Below, in pieces: positions 46,598 to 56,352 of a stretch of DNA of 64,000 nt. A program made the translations under genes and the position numbers. Source of the stretch: Burkholderia sp. Bp9142. GTDB taxonomy: Bacteria; Pseudomonadota; Gammaproteobacteria; Burkholderiales; Burkholderiaceae. The notes under the pieces are model-generated. The model was given only the letters and a program-made list of their open reading frames with translations, did not search any database and was not told the DNA's origin. Each line of letters opens with the position of its first letter. Position 1 is the stretch's first letter. The stretch is from assembly GCF_003853415.1 (NCBI RefSeq), contig NZ_QTPP01000021.1, forward strand, positions 1 to 64,000, read 5' to 3'.

Positions 46598-46673
46598 GTT
46601 GAGCCAGGAAAGTGTCAAGCGAACCAGTTGTCACGCGAACGGCGATCGTAGCGCGCAACGCGTGACTTGACGC

Positions 46674-46853
46674 TTAGTCGTTCTTCGTCTTGACGACTTT
46701 CTTGCCGCGATAATAGCCGTTCGGGCTGACGTGGTGACGCAGGTGCACTTCACCCGTGCTCGGCTCGACTGCCAGCGGCGCTGCCGTCAGGAAATCGTGC
46801 GAACGATGCATGCCGCGCTTCGACGGCGACTTCTTGTTTTGCTGGACTGCCAT
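46674..46853 (-). CDS. rpmF: 50S ribosomal protein L32
   Basis: This 59-residue protein begins [20 protein letters not shown] and ends with KKVVKTKND, the standard L32 sequence. The gene lies between yceD and plsX, the conserved arrangement in proteobacteria. No zinc-binding cysteines are present. Confidence 0.98.
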
Positions 46854-46951
46854 GACTAACTCCTAAATAATTTTCCGGATTCTAACACAGCCCGATCCGG
46901 CGCTTAACTACCCTGGCCCAAAGCCCTTACGCCTTCCCGCGCCACAACTGC

Positions 46952-47587
46952 TTAGTGTTTCTTGTTGCCGTCCCCGTCCTTCTTCAGCGCTTCCAGCGCC
47001 GCGAACGGATTCGGCCGTTTGCCTTCGTCCTCGTCTTCGACGGACTCATCGTCCGCGTCTTCCGAAGGACCGCTCGCACCCGACACGAGGCTTTCGTGAA
47101 CTGCCGGGCAAACCTCGTGCTTGGGCACGAGCGGCAACGAAAGCAGCAATTCCTCTTCGATCAAGTCGACGAGATCGAACTGGCGCGAGCCCACGATCAC
47201 ATCGGCTTCATCGTCGTCGAGCGGAAATTCCTCAGCCTCTTCTTCGGTCGCGACGACCCGGTACGTCATGTCGACGCCGAACGCCTGGTCGTACGGGGTC
47301 ATGCAGCGCTGGCACGTGAGCCACGCATGGCCGTGCACCGCGAGGCGCAGATACGGCTGCTGCCCATCGGCGCCGTCGTCCTGCAACTCCTTCTGGGTGA
47401 ACCCTTCGGCCTGCCACGTGAAGACCGTGTCGCGATCTGGCGCGTCCGCCGGCACTTCGTTCAGCATGCGCGGCAGTTGCGACAGGCGCACCGCACCCGC
47501 TGCCTGCCGCCCGCTGCGGGCGAATTCGAACAGGTCGACTGCGTGCGGATCAAGCGATGCCGCAGGCTTGCCAGAAGAAGTGTTCAT
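46952..47587 (-). CDS. yceD: YceD family (DUF177) protein
   Basis: This 211-residue protein is likely involved in 23S rRNA accumulation or processing, as proposed for YceD homologues. Two Cys pairs (LTCQRCMTPYD near residue 91 and HEVCPAVHES near 155) may bind zinc. The C-terminus is acidic, then ends in KKDGDGNKKH. GGCAGGAG lies before its ATG. It is co-directional with rpmF, the usual pairing. Confidence 0.93.
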   Translation of the reverse strand: MNTSSGKPAASLDPHAVDLFEFARSGRQAAGAVRLSQLPRMLNEVPADAPDRDTVFTWQAEGFTQKELQDDGADGQQPYLRLAVHGHAWLTCQRCMTPYDQAFGVDMTYRVVATEEEAEEFPLDDDEADVIVGSRQFDLVDLIEEELLLSLPLVPKHEVCPAVHESLVSGASGPSEDADDESVEDEDEGKRPNPFAALEALKKDGDGNKKH

Positions 47588-47842
47588 GTTGCGCTCCTGC
47601 CTACAGGCTGACTTGCGGGATCCGGCTTGCTGGCGCCGCTCATTTGGCGCCGCTCACGTACGCGATCTACGCCGCGTACGATGACGTACTTTACTTCCGA
47701 AGACCCGGCAGGCGCCACCACAGTGAAAGCCTGCCGACGAAAAGCGGGAAAGCATACCTGTTTTACCTTTTGCGGTCAATCACTTATGCTTGCGCCCTCG
47801 CGACACCGCGTTACACCCGACGACTCACCGACCCAACCGACC
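47588..47842. promoter_or_regulatory. Divergent region between yceD and maf
   Basis: This 255-base region probably holds divergent promoters. A palindrome-like pair (CGTACGCG near 47656 and CGCGTACG near 47673) is present. No gene is supported. Confidence 0.45.
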
Positions 47843-48472
47843 ATGCCGGATACCGTTCGCCGCCCGCCGCGGCTGATTCTTGCCTCCAGTTCCCGCTACC
47901 GCCGCACGCTCCTCGAGCGCCTCGGCCTGCCGTTCGACGTCGTGTCACCCGAGCTCGACGAAACCCCGCTCGCGGGCGAAACACCTGCCGCGACCGCGCT
48001 GCGCCTCGCCGGCGCGAAGGCGCGCGCGGTCGCCGCGACGATCGACGCGCCGGACGGCGTGCTCGTGATCGGGTCGGACCAGGTCGCGACGTTCGACGGC
48101 CGCCAGATCGGCAAGCCCGGTACGCACGAGCGTGCGCTCGCGCAGCTCCTGTCGATGCAGGGGCGCGACGTCGAGTTCCACAGTGCGCTCAGCCTGTACG
48201 ACAGCCGCACGGGTGAAACCCAGAGCGAGGACGTCGTCACCCACGTGCGCTTCCGTTCACTGCCCGAAGCCGAACTCGATGCGTACCTGCGCGCGGAGAC
48301 GCCGTACGACGTCGCCGGCAGCGCGAAGTCCGAAGGACTCGGCATCGCGCTGCTCGACGCGATCGACTCCGACGACCCGACGGCGCTCGTCGGCCTGCCG
48401 CTGATCGCGCTCACGCGGATGCTGCGCACCGCGGGCTATCCACTCTTCGCCAGCCAAGGAGACCGCGCATGA
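47843..48472 (+). CDS. Maf-type nucleotide pyrophosphatase, YceF group
   Basis: This 209-residue protein hydrolyses modified nucleoside triphosphates. LILASSSRYRRTLLERLGL at the N-terminus and VIGSDQVATFDG near residue 74 are Maf motifs. The proximity to yceD and rpmF places it with E. coli YceF, which acts on 7-methyl-GTP; this substrate is inferred. The stop overlaps the next gene by 4 bases. Confidence 0.93.
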   Translation: MPDTVRRPPRLILASSSRYRRTLLERLGLPFDVVSPELDETPLAGETPAATALRLAGAKARAVAATIDAPDGVLVIGSDQVATFDGRQIGKPGTHERALAQLLSMQGRDVEFHSALSLYDSRTGETQSEDVVTHVRFRSLPEAELDAYLRAETPYDVAGSAKSEGLGIALLDAIDSDDPTALVGLPLIALTRMLRTAGYPLFASQGDRA

Positions 48473-49191
48473 CGGCCGGAACGCTCTATCTCGTCCCGAA
48501 CACCCTCGGAGAGGGCGACGAATCGATGCTCGCCGCCGTACTGCCTGCGGCCGTGCAGGCTCGCGCCGGCACGCTCGGCTATTACATCGGCGAAAACGCG
48601 AAAACGACCCGCGCGTTCCTGAAGAAGATCGGCACGACGCGACCGATCCAGGAAATCGAGATCCGCGAACTGAACGTCAACACGCCAGCCGGCGAGATCG
48701 ACCGGCTGCTGGCGCCGGTGCTGGCGGGTGCGGATGCGGGGCTCGTGTCCGAGGCCGGCTGCCCCGCCGTTGCCGATCCCGGCGCGCTGCTGGTCCGCCG
48801 CGCGCACGAGCGCGGTGTGAAGGTCGTGCCGCTCGTCGGGCCGAGTTCGATCCTGCTCGCGCTGATGGCGTCGGGCCTGAATGGCCAGAGCTTCGCGTTC
48901 AACGGCTACCTGCCGGTCGATGCGGCCGCACGCGCGAAGCGCCTGCGCGAACTCGAGCAACTGTCGCGCAAGGCGCGCCAGACGCAGATCTTCATCGAGA
49001 CGCCGTACCGGAACCACGCGATGCTCGACACGCTCGTCGCGACCTGTGCGCCGTCGACGCAGATCTGCGTCGCGGCCGACCTGACCCTCGAGACCGAGAC
49101 GATCGCCAGCCGCTCGGTGGCGGACTGGAAAAAGGCGCCTGCGCCGAATCTGCACAAGCGCCCGGCCATCTTCCTGCTGCTCGCGAACTGA
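48469..49191 (+). CDS. SAM-dependent methyltransferase (tetrapyrrole methylase fold)
   Basis: This 240-residue protein has the RsmI-like two-domain fold. MTAGTLYLVPNTLGEGDE and GLVSEAGCPAVADPGALLVR near residue 88, then PLVGPSSILLALMASGLNG, are typical. It is shorter than RsmI and lacks its N-terminal start; the target RNA or cofactor is unknown. The ATG overlaps maf, so the two are translationally coupled. Confidence 0.88.
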   Translation: MTAGTLYLVPNTLGEGDESMLAAVLPAAVQARAGTLGYYIGENAKTTRAFLKKIGTTRPIQEIEIRELNVNTPAGEIDRLLAPVLAGADAGLVSEAGCPAVADPGALLVRRAHERGVKVVPLVGPSSILLALMASGLNGQSFAFNGYLPVDAAARAKRLRELEQLSRKARQTQIFIETPYRNHAMLDTLVATCAPSTQICVAADLTLETETIASRSVADWKKAPAPNLHKRPAIFLLLAN

Positions 49192-49261
49192 GGGGCGCAC
49201 CGCAGCCGCTTCTCGGCACGGGGCGCCCGCCCGGTTCGCCGCGGCGGCGGCCGGCCGCCGC

Positions 49262-50254
49262 TCAGCGCAGGCTGAACGACGTGCCGCCCGCGGTGAGCGC
49301 CTTCATCGCCGCTCCGCCTACCGCCGCGCCGAACTTGCGCGCGACGCGGTTGGTCAGGCTTTCCTTCACCGTGTAGTCGACGAGATCCGGCGCCTTCAGC
49401 ACGTCGCGCGCGACCGTGTCGGTCGTGCCGTAGCCGTCGGCAAGCCCGAGCTCGACGCTCTTCTCGCCCGTCCAGAACAGGCCCGAGAACATGTCGGGCG
49501 TTTCGTGCAGGCGCTTGCCGCGGCCATCCTTCACGGCCTTGATGAACTGCGCATGGACCTGGTCGAGCAGCGCCTGTGCGTGGGCGTCCATCTTCGACGT
49601 CTCGGGCGAGAACGGATCGTAGAAGCCCTTGTTTTCACCCGACGTGTGCAGGCGGCGATCGACGCCGAGCTTGCCCATCAGGCCCGTGAAGCCGAACCCG
49701 TCCATCAGCACGCCAATCGAGCCGACGATGCTCGCCTTGTCGACGAAGATCTTGTCGGCGGCGGACGCAATGTAATAACCGCCCGATGCGCACATGTCGG
49801 TCACGACGACGTACAACGGCTTGCCCGGATACTTCGTGCGCAGCCGACGGATCTCGTCATAGACCATCCCGGCCTGCACCGGACTGCCGCCCGGGCTGTT
49901 GATCCGCAGCACGACGCCGGCCGTGCCGTCGTCATCGAACGCGGCATCGAGCGCCGTGTTGATGTCGTCGGCGTTCGCATTGGTGCCCGCCGCGATCTCG
50001 CCGTCGATCGTCACGAGCGCCGTGTGGCGCCCGCTCGACGAGAACTTCGAGTCGCTCGAAAAATCGATCAGCGCGAACGCGAGCAGCACGAACACGCCGA
50101 GGAACGCGAAGCGGAAGAAGATCTTCCAGCGACGCGCGGCGCGCTGCTCCTTGACGGCGGCGAGCGCGATCCGCTCGAGCGCCGCGCGCTCCCAGTTCGG
50201 CTCGCGGCTGTCGGGACGGGACGCGGAATCAGGGCTATTCGGTTGGTCGGCCAT
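49262..50254 (-). CDS. sppA: S49-family signal peptide peptidase
   Basis: This 330-residue inner-membrane protease cleaves residual signal peptides. One N-terminal helix (IFFRFAFLGVFVLLAFALI) is near residue 45. The catalytic Ser is in DMCASGGYYIASAADKIFVD near residue 160 and the Lys in MGKLGVDRRLHTSGENKGF near residue 215. It is the short, single-domain form. It lies 12 bases downstream of a Rieske-type gene and is co-directional with rluC. Confidence 0.93.
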   Translation of the reverse strand: MADQPNSPDSASRPDSREPNWERAALERIALAAVKEQRAARRWKIFFRFAFLGVFVLLAFALIDFSSDSKFSSSGRHTALVTIDGEIAAGTNANADDINTALDAAFDDDGTAGVVLRINSPGGSPVQAGMVYDEIRRLRTKYPGKPLYVVVTDMCASGGYYIASAADKIFVDKASIVGSIGVLMDGFGFTGLMGKLGVDRRLHTSGENKGFYDPFSPETSKMDAHAQALLDQVHAQFIKAVKDGRGKRLHETPDMFSGLFWTGEKSVELGLADGYGTTDTVARDVLKAPDLVDYTVKESLTNRVARKFGAAVGGAAMKALTAGGTSFSLR

Positions 50255-50266
50255 GCAGTGGTGTCG

Positions 50267-50677
50267 TCAGTCGGTCGTGGCGGGAGGGGTCGGAGCGGCG
50301 GGACGCAGGTCGGCATCGGGCACCCAGAATACCGCACGCCCGTCCGGCGTGTCGCGCTCGTCGACCTCCACCGGCCGCAGGCGGCCGCCGCGGCACGGGC
50401 CGCCGACGCACTTGCCGGTATCCGGCGCGTAGATCGCGCCGTGCGTCGCGCACATCAGGTACAGGCCCGACGACTCGAAGAACTGCCCTTCGGCCCAGTC
50501 GAGCTCCATCGGCACGTGCGCGCAGCGGTTCAGGTAGCCGTACGCACGGCCGTCGTAGCGCACGAAGAACACGACCGCCTGCTCGCCGCGCAGCGTCGCG
50601 TCGACGCGCACGCCGGCGCCGCCGTCGGCCAGCGCGTCCGATGCGCACACGCGCACGGCTTCCTGCGCCGCGCTCAC
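50267..50677 (-). CDS. Small Rieske [2Fe-2S] protein
   Basis: This 136-residue protein likely transfers electrons. The cluster ligands are visible as CAHVPMELDW and CATHGAIYAPDTGKC, with the C-x-H and C-x2-H pattern near residues 52 and 72. No partner oxygenase is adjacent. The GTG at 50677 overlaps the stop of the phosphatase gene upstream, indicating co-translation. Confidence 0.9.
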   Translation of the reverse strand: MSAAQEAVRVCASDALADGGAGVRVDATLRGEQAVVFFVRYDGRAYGYLNRCAHVPMELDWAEGQFFESSGLYLMCATHGAIYAPDTGKCVGGPCRGGRLRPVEVDERDTPDGRAVFWVPDADLRPAAPTPPATTD

Positions 50678-51333
50678 GCGTGCTCCCGCAGCCATGCCGC
50701 CAGCGCGACGACGTCCGGCGCGACGAAGCGCGGCGTCAGCGCGGCCAGCGCGTCGGCCGTATGCGCGCCGTACGAGACGCCGATGCCGGCCGCCCCTGCG
50801 CTCGCGGCCATCTGCAGGTCGTGCGTGGTGTCGCCGATCATCACGGTGCGCGCAAGATCCTGCCCCAATTCGCGGGACAGTTCGTGCAGCATCGCCGGAT
50901 GCGGCTTCGAGAACGTCTCGTCCGCGCAGCGCGTCGCATCGAACACGCTCGTCAGCTTCGACTGGTCGAGCACGCGGTTCAGCCCGACCCGGCCCTTGCC
51001 GGTCGCGACCGCAAGCAAATATCCCGTATCGCGCAATTCCGCGAGCAGTTCGCGCACGCCGGCGAACAGCTCGATGCGCTGATCGTCCAGCAGGTAGTGA
51101 TAGCGGTAACGCTCGGCGAGCCGCGGATAGTCGGACGGATCGAGGGTCGGAGCGGTAATCTGCAGCGCATCGCGCAAGCCGAGGCCGATCACGTAGCGGG
51201 ACGCCTCGTCCGACGGCGTGGGCAGGCCGAGATCGCGGCAAGCGGCCTGGATGCTGTGCGCGATGTGCGCAGTCGAATCCATCAGCGTGCCGTCCCAGTC
51301 GAAGACGATCAGATCAAATTGCTGTCGGGCCAT
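50674..51333 (-). CDS. HAD-family phosphatase (phosphoglycolate phosphatase-like)
   Basis: This 219-residue HAD hydrolase has motif I FDWDGTLMDST near residue 11, motif II in AVATGK near 112, and motif III/IV in FSKPHPAMLHEL and MIGDTTHDLQMA. It is similar to Gph but could act on another phosphate ester. The ATG at 51333 is 5 bases from the rluC stop codon, forming a tight rluC-phosphatase-Rieske-sppA run. Confidence 0.92.
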   Translation of the reverse strand: MARQQFDLIVFDWDGTLMDSTAHIAHSIQAACRDLGLPTPSDEASRYVIGLGLRDALQITAPTLDPSDYPRLAERYRYHYLLDDQRIELFAGVRELLAELRDTGYLLAVATGKGRVGLNRVLDQSKLTSVFDATRCADETFSKPHPAMLHELSRELGQDLARTVMIGDTTHDLQMAASAGAAGIGVSYGAHTADALAALTPRFVAPDVVALAAWLREHA

Positions 51334-51338
51334 GCGAG

Positions 51339-52343
51339 TCAGGCGGTATCGCGCAGAGCGCTGAGTTGATCGAGGAAGCGCCGGCATTCGTCCGGCAGCG
51401 GCGCGTCGAACTGCAGCGCCTCGCCGGTCAGCGGGTGCGCGAGCGTCAGCCGGTGTGCATGCAGGAACATCCGTTTCAGCGACGGCTGCGCATTCGCGCG
51501 CGCCAGCGCCTTGTTCAGTGCGAAATCGCCGTACTTGGCGTCGCCGGCGATCGGCAGGCCGAGATGCGCGAGGTGCACACGGATCTGATGGGTTCGACCC
51601 GTTTTGAGTTCCGCTTCGACCAGCGCGTAGTCCGGCCAGCGCTCGATCAGGTTGAACACCGTGTGCGACGGCAGGCCGTCGTCCTGCACGCGCACCCGCC
51701 GCTCCCCTTCCGGGGTCGAATACTTGAACAGCGGCGCCTTCACCGCGCGGCGGCGGCCCCAGTCGGGCTGCCATTCGCCGTGTCCGCACGCGAAGTAGCG
51801 CTTGTCCATCCGGTTTTCGCGGATCTGCTCGTGCAGGCCGACGAGCGCCGTGCGCTTCTTCGCGAGCATCAGGATCCCGGACGTCTCGCGGTCGAGCCGG
51901 TGCACGAGTTCGAGGAATTTCGCGCGCGGACGCGCCTGGCGCATCTGCTCGATCACGCCGAACGCGACGCCGCTGCCGCCGTGCACCGCGACGCCGGCCG
52001 GCTTGTTGATGACGAGCATCGCGTCGTCTTCGTACAGCACCTCGAACTGCGCGGGCGGCACGATCGGCGTGTCGGCGCGCGCGAGGTCGGCCGCCGCCAC
52101 CCGCACGGGCGGCACGCGGACGACGTCGCCGAACGCGAGGCGGTACTGGGCGTCGACCCGACCCTTGTTGACGCGCACTTCGCCGCTGCGCAGGATCCGG
52201 TAAATATGGCTTTTGGGCACGCCTTTACAGACGCGCAACAGGAAATTGTCGATCCGCTGACCGGCCGAGTTTTCGTCGATCTGGATCATCGATACCTGGC
52301 CGCTCGCGACCGAATTCTGGGATATTTTGCCTAACTCATTCAT
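51339..52343 (-). CDS. rluC: 23S rRNA pseudouridine synthase RluC
   Basis: This 334-residue enzyme makes pseudouridine at 955, 2504 and 2580 of 23S rRNA. An S4 domain (QRIDNFLLRVCKGVPKSHIY) is N-terminal. The catalytic signature LVHRLDRETSGILM near residue 145 contains the essential Asp. It is divergent from rne, as in E. coli. Confidence 0.97.
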   Translation of the reverse strand: MNELGKISQNSVASGQVSMIQIDENSAGQRIDNFLLRVCKGVPKSHIYRILRSGEVRVNKGRVDAQYRLAFGDVVRVPPVRVAAADLARADTPIVPPAQFEVLYEDDAMLVINKPAGVAVHGGSGVAFGVIEQMRQARPRAKFLELVHRLDRETSGILMLAKKRTALVGLHEQIRENRMDKRYFACGHGEWQPDWGRRRAVKAPLFKYSTPEGERRVRVQDDGLPSHTVFNLIERWPDYALVEAELKTGRTHQIRVHLAHLGLPIAGDAKYGDFALNKALARANAQPSLKRMFLHAHRLTLAHPLTGEALQFDAPLPDECRRFLDQLSALRDTA

Positions 52344-53064
52344 ACTGAATATAATTTTGCCCAGCCTGACGTTGAGGGTGGCCTGACAGGCCGGCCCCGG
52401 CTGAATCGGGCAAGGCGCAAGCGCAAACTGCTATTTTACTTGCGCCGGGGGTCCGCTGCTCGCCCCTAATCAAAGAGATGCAGCAAGTTGCACGCACGGC
52501 GCCGCCCGTCGGCAAGGATCGCGCCCACAGGCGGATTCGGTCGGCAAGGCGCCGCGGTAACGGAAAGTTGGTTGAAAAGAATTTGATCGGCAGCCCGGCG
52601 GCGCGAAGTGCGTCCGCAGGCTGCCGGTTGCGAAAATTACGGCGTTGCGCCCGATTTGGCCCCGCGAAGGTGCGGGGCTTGGCGACGTCAAACCAGGGAA
52701 GTACACCCCAAGCGGGAAAGTCGGGCTGGATTCGATACTCCCCGCTGCGGCCCAAGCCGCAGCATCTGCCGCCCGTCGGCGCGCGCGACGCATTGCGCGC
52801 GCCCGTGGCAATGCCCGGACTCAGGCTTAGCGCGCTTGTGCAGCGTGCGGTGTGTGAACGCCGTGCTTTGAAACCGTATTCGCAGGTGCCCAACGGCCGC
52901 CGGCCCCGTCTTTCGGGCCCAAGCGCCTCTTCAGGCAATTCTCCCCGCCATCCTTCCCGCTCCAGCGTGCTTGTGACAACACAACAAGGTGCGGCCTGCC
53001 GTCGTTCCCGCCCTCGCGACTGACAACCGCGAGGCGCCGGCAGCGGAGCCGCCTGGAGTCGTTC
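52344..53064 (+). promoter_or_regulatory. Long rluC-rne divergent region and rne leader
   Basis: About 720 bases hold no convincing gene. Position 52659-52678 forms the stem GCCCCGC gaaggt GCGGGGC, and 52560-52590 is an A/T-rich single-stranded-looking stretch. In E. coli the long rne leader autoregulates RNase E through hairpins, so the same may apply here. Divergent promoters should lie close to 52344-52470. Confidence 0.5.
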
Positions 53065-56000
53065 ATGAAACGCATGCTGTTCAATGCGACGCAGCAGGAG
53101 GAGCTGCGCGTCGCCATCGTCGATGGACAAAAGCTCATCGACATCGACATCGAGACAGCCGGGCGCGAACAGCGCAAAGGCAATATCTACAAAGGTGTCA
53201 TCACCCGCATCGAGCCGTCGCTCGAAGCGTGCTTCGTCAACTACGGCGAAGACCGCCACGGCTTCCTGCCGTTCAAGGAAGTCGCCCGCCAGTACTTCAA
53301 GGAAGGCATCGACATGCGCTCCGCGCGCATCCAGGATGCCCTGCGCGAAGGCCAGGAGCTGATCGTCCAGGTCGAGAAGGAAGAGCGCGGCAACAAGGGC
53401 GCCGCCCTCACGACCTTCATCTCGCTCGCCGGCCGCTACCTCGTGCTGATGCCGAACAACCCGCGCGGCGGCGGTGTGTCGCGCCGGATCGAAGGCGACG
53501 AGCGCCAGGAACTGCGCGAAACCATGGCGCAGCTGCAGATTCCGGACGGCATGAGCATGATCGCCCGCACCGCGGGCATCGGCCGCAGCGCCGAGGAACT
53601 GCAGTGGGACCTGAACTACCTGCTGCAGCTGTGGCGCGCGATCGAAGCGGCGTCGCAAAGCGGCAATGCCGGCCAGCCGATGCTGATCTATCTGGAATCG
53701 AGCCTCGTGATCCGCGCGATCCGGGACTATTTCCAGCCCGATATCGGCGAAATCCTGATCGACACGACCGAGATCTATGATCAGGCCCGTGCGTTCATGG
53801 ACATCGTGATGCCGGACAACGTGTCGAAGGTGAAGCGCTACCACGACGACGTGCCGCTCTTCTCCCGCTTCCAGATCGAGCACCAGATCGAGACCGCATA
53901 CTCGCGCACGGTGCCGCTGCCGTCGGGCGGCGCGATCGTGATCGACCACACCGAAGCGCTCGTCGCGATCGACGTGAACTCGGCGCGTGCGACCAAGGGC
54001 GCGGACATCGAGGAAACGGCGACCCGCACGAACCTCGAAGCGGCGGACGAAGTGGCCCGCCAGCTGCGCCTGCGCGACCTCGGCGGCCTGATCGTGATCG
54101 ACTTCATCGACATGGAGTCGGCCAAGAGCCAGCGCGAAGTCGAGCAGCGCCTGAAGGACGCGCTCAAGCACGACCGTGCGCGCGTGCAGATGGGCAAGAT
54201 CTCGCGCTTCGGCCTGATGGAACTGTCGCGCCAGCGCCTGCGCCCGGCCCTGTCGGAAGGCAGCCACGTGACGTGCCCGCGCTGTAACGGCACCGGCCAC
54301 ATCCGCGATACCGAATCGTCCGCGCTGCAGGTCCTGCGGATCATTCAGGAAGAAGCGATGAAGGAAAACACCGCGGCGATCCACTGCCAGGTGCCGGTCG
54401 AGGTGACCGCCTTCCTGCTCAACGAAAAGCGTCAGGAAATCAACAAGATCGAGTCGCGCTTCAAGGTCGGCATCGTGCTGATCCCGAACAAGCACCTCGA
54501 TACGCCGCACTACAAGCTCGAGCGCCTGCGCCACGACGACGCGCGCCTCGACGATCCGCGTGCGTCCTGGAAGATGGCCGAGGAAGCCGCCCGCGAACTG
54601 GAGTCGGAAACCGGCTACAGCAAGCGCGCAGCCGACGTGAAGCCGAAGCAGGAAGCGGCCGTCAAGGGCATTACGCCCGAGCGTCCGGCCCCGAGCCCCG
54701 CACCGCAGCGTCCGGCCGAGCCGGTTGCGGCGCCCGCCCCGGTCGCCGCGGCAAGCGGCGGCTTCATCGGCTGGCTGAAGGGTCTGTTCGGCATGTCGCC
54801 GGCTCCGGCACCCGCGCCGGTTGCTCCGGCACCGGCGAAGGAGCAGGCTGCCCGTCCGGCGCGCGGCGAGCGCACCGAGAAGTCCGAGCAGCGCGGCGAA
54901 CGCGGCGGCGATCGCAACCGCAACCGCCGTGGCGGCGCCCAGCAGGCTCAGGGCGGTCGCGGCGACCAGGCAGCGGCAGTCCGCGGCCAGTCGCAACGCC
55001 AGGAACGCGAAGGCAAGGAAGCTCGCGAGCCGCGTGAACCGCGCGAGGGTCGCGAACTGCGTGAGGGTCGCGAGCCGCGCGAAAGCCGTGAAGGCCGCGA
55101 AGGTCGTGAGGGCCGTGGCCCGCGCGAAGGTCGCGAACCCCGCGAACCGCGCGAAAGCCGTGAACCGCGCGAGAACCGCGAACCGCGCGAGCGCACCGAG
55201 CAGCCGGAAGCCGTCGAGGCAGCCGGCCGCGGCGAGCGCCAGGAACGCGGCGAACGTCGCGAGCGCGGCGAGCGCCGCAAGCCGACGCAACACGCGGCTA
55301 CGCTCGAGACCGTCACCCGTGGCGAGAACCATCCGGAAGCGGAAGCCGACCAGGCCGCAGCCGTCGCCCTGCCGGGCGCCGATATCGCAGCCGACGCGGA
55401 AGCCGGCGCACGTGACGGCGAGGAACGTCGCCGCCGCCGCCGCGGCCGCCGTGGCGGTCGTCGCGAGCGCGAGGACGAAGGCGCAGTCATCGACCACGCC
55501 GAGCAAGGCGCGGACGGCGAAGCCGCCGTGCAGGCCGTGACGACGGAAGCCCCGAGCGCGGTCGAGCCGGCCCATACGGCCGCACCAGCCGCCGTGGCAG
55601 CCGTCGCCGCAGCGGGCGCCGTGGTTGCCGAGGCCGTAGTCGAACAGCGTGCCGAAGCAGTCGCGCCGGCCGCGGTCGAGCCGCAACCGGCACCGGTTCG
55701 TGTCGAAGCGACGCCGGTCGCGCCGATCGAGCCCGCCCCGGTCGCCCTGGCAGCCGAATCGGCACCGGTCGCACCGGTCGCGCCGGTCGCTGCTCCGGAC
55801 GCCGGCCCGGCTCCGGTCGCGGTTTCGCCGACCGATGCGTTCGAAGTGCCGGCCGCGCCGGCTGCCGTCGAAGCGCCGCAGTCCGCGCCCGTCGAGCAAG
55901 CCGCGCCGGCACCGGTCGTCGCTGCCGAAGCTGCGCCGGCAGCCGTCGCACCGGCTCACGTCGAAGCTGCACCGGTCGAAGCCGTTGCCGCGCCGGCTCC

Positions 56001-56220
56001 GGCGCCCGTGCAACCGGCCGCTGCGCCCGCTTCGGCGAGCCTCGATGTCGTGCTGGAACAGGCCGGTCTCGTGTGGGTGAACACCGATGCCGACAAGTTC
56101 CGCGCTGCCCAGGAAGCCGCGTCGCACCTGCCGCGTGCGGCCCGCGTGCCGCGCGAGCGCAAGGCGCTGCCGCCGGTCGACACGACCCCGATGCAGCAGG
56201 TCGAAACGTCGCACCATTAA
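53065..56220 (+). CDS. rne: Ribonuclease E
   Basis: This 1051-residue endoribonuclease is the scaffold of the RNA degradosome. The N-terminal half has the S1 domain ([20 protein letters not shown]), the RNase H-like and DNase I-like catalytic parts ([20 protein letters not shown], then [10 protein letters not shown]) and the zinc-link CPRCNGTGH near residue 405. The C-terminal half from residue 520 is disordered. It holds many imperfect REPRE/REGRE units near residues 650-720, an Arg-rich stretch, and an Ala/Pro/Val-rich segment. It begins with [10 protein letters not shown]. Confidence 0.98.
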   Translation: MKRMLFNATQQEELRVAIVDGQKLIDIDIETAGREQRKGNIYKGVITRIEPSLEACFVNYGEDRHGFLPFKEVARQYFKEGIDMRSARIQDALREGQELIVQVEKEERGNKGAALTTFISLAGRYLVLMPNNPRGGGVSRRIEGDERQELRETMAQLQIPDGMSMIARTAGIGRSAEELQWDLNYLLQLWRAIEAASQSGNAGQPMLIYLESSLVIRAIRDYFQPDIGEILIDTTEIYDQARAFMDIVMPDNVSKVKRYHDDVPLFSRFQIEHQIETAYSRTVPLPSGGAIVIDHTEALVAIDVNSARATKGADIEETATRTNLEAADEVARQLRLRDLGGLIVIDFIDMESAKSQREVEQRLKDALKHDRARVQMGKISRFGLMELSRQRLRPALSEGSHVTCPRCNGTGHIRDTESSALQVLRIIQEEAMKENTAAIHCQVPVEVTAFLLNEKRQEINKIESRFKVGIVLIPNKHLDTPHYKLERLRHDDARLDDPRASWKMAEEAARELESETGYSKRAADVKPKQEAAVKGITPERPAPSPAPQRPAEPVAAPAPVAAASGGFIGWLKGLFGMSPAPAPAPVAPAPAKEQAARPARGERTEKSEQRGERGGDRNRNRRGGAQQAQGGRGDQAAAVRGQSQRQEREGKEAREPREPREGRELREGREPRESREGREGREGRGPREGREPREPRESREPRENREPRERTEQPEAVEAAGRGERQERGERRERGERRKPTQHAATLETVTRGENHPEAEADQAAAVALPGADIAADAEAGARDGEERRRRRRGRRGGRREREDEGAVIDHAEQGADGEAAVQAVTTEAPSAVEPAHTAAPAAVAAVAAAGAVVAEAVVEQRAEAVAPAAVEPQPAPVRVEATPVAPIEPAPVALAAESAPVAPVAPVAAPDAGPAPVAVSPTDAFEVPAAPAAVEAPQSAPVEQAAPAPVVAAEAAPAAVAPAHVEAAPVEAVAAPAPAPVQPAAAPASASLDVVLEQAGLVWVNTDADKFRAAQEAASHLPRAARVPRERKALPPVDTTPMQQVETSHH
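55015..55200 (+). repeat. Imperfect repeats encoding RE(P/G)RE units
   Basis: Short GAACCGCGCGA-like units recur more than a dozen times, encoding Arg-Glu-rich repeats in the RNase E tail. Copy-number variation among strains is likely. Confidence 0.8.
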
Positions 56221-56241
56221 GCGGCGCATCGCCCGACCAGG

Positions 56242-56268
56242 AAAAGCCCGCCTCCGTGCGGGCTTTTT
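56242..56268 (+). terminator. Terminator of rne
   Basis: The stem AAAGCCCGC ctccgt GCGGGCTTT is followed by more T residues. Confidence 0.95.
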
Positions 56269-56352
56269 CATTTCCGCGCTGCGGGTTTCCGCCCACCGGC
56301 CCGGCCGGCCGCTTGCGGCTAAAATAGAGGCCTGGCTCGCACTTCTTTCAAC

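Noticed and set aside
44247-46670. An 800-codon plus-strand open frame opposite fabH and plsX
   Set aside because: Shadow of well-identified fab genes; Arg/His-rich with no motif.
55015-55200. Possible CRISPR-like array
   Set aside because: The repeats encode Arg-Glu units within rne, with no spacers and full codon periodicity.
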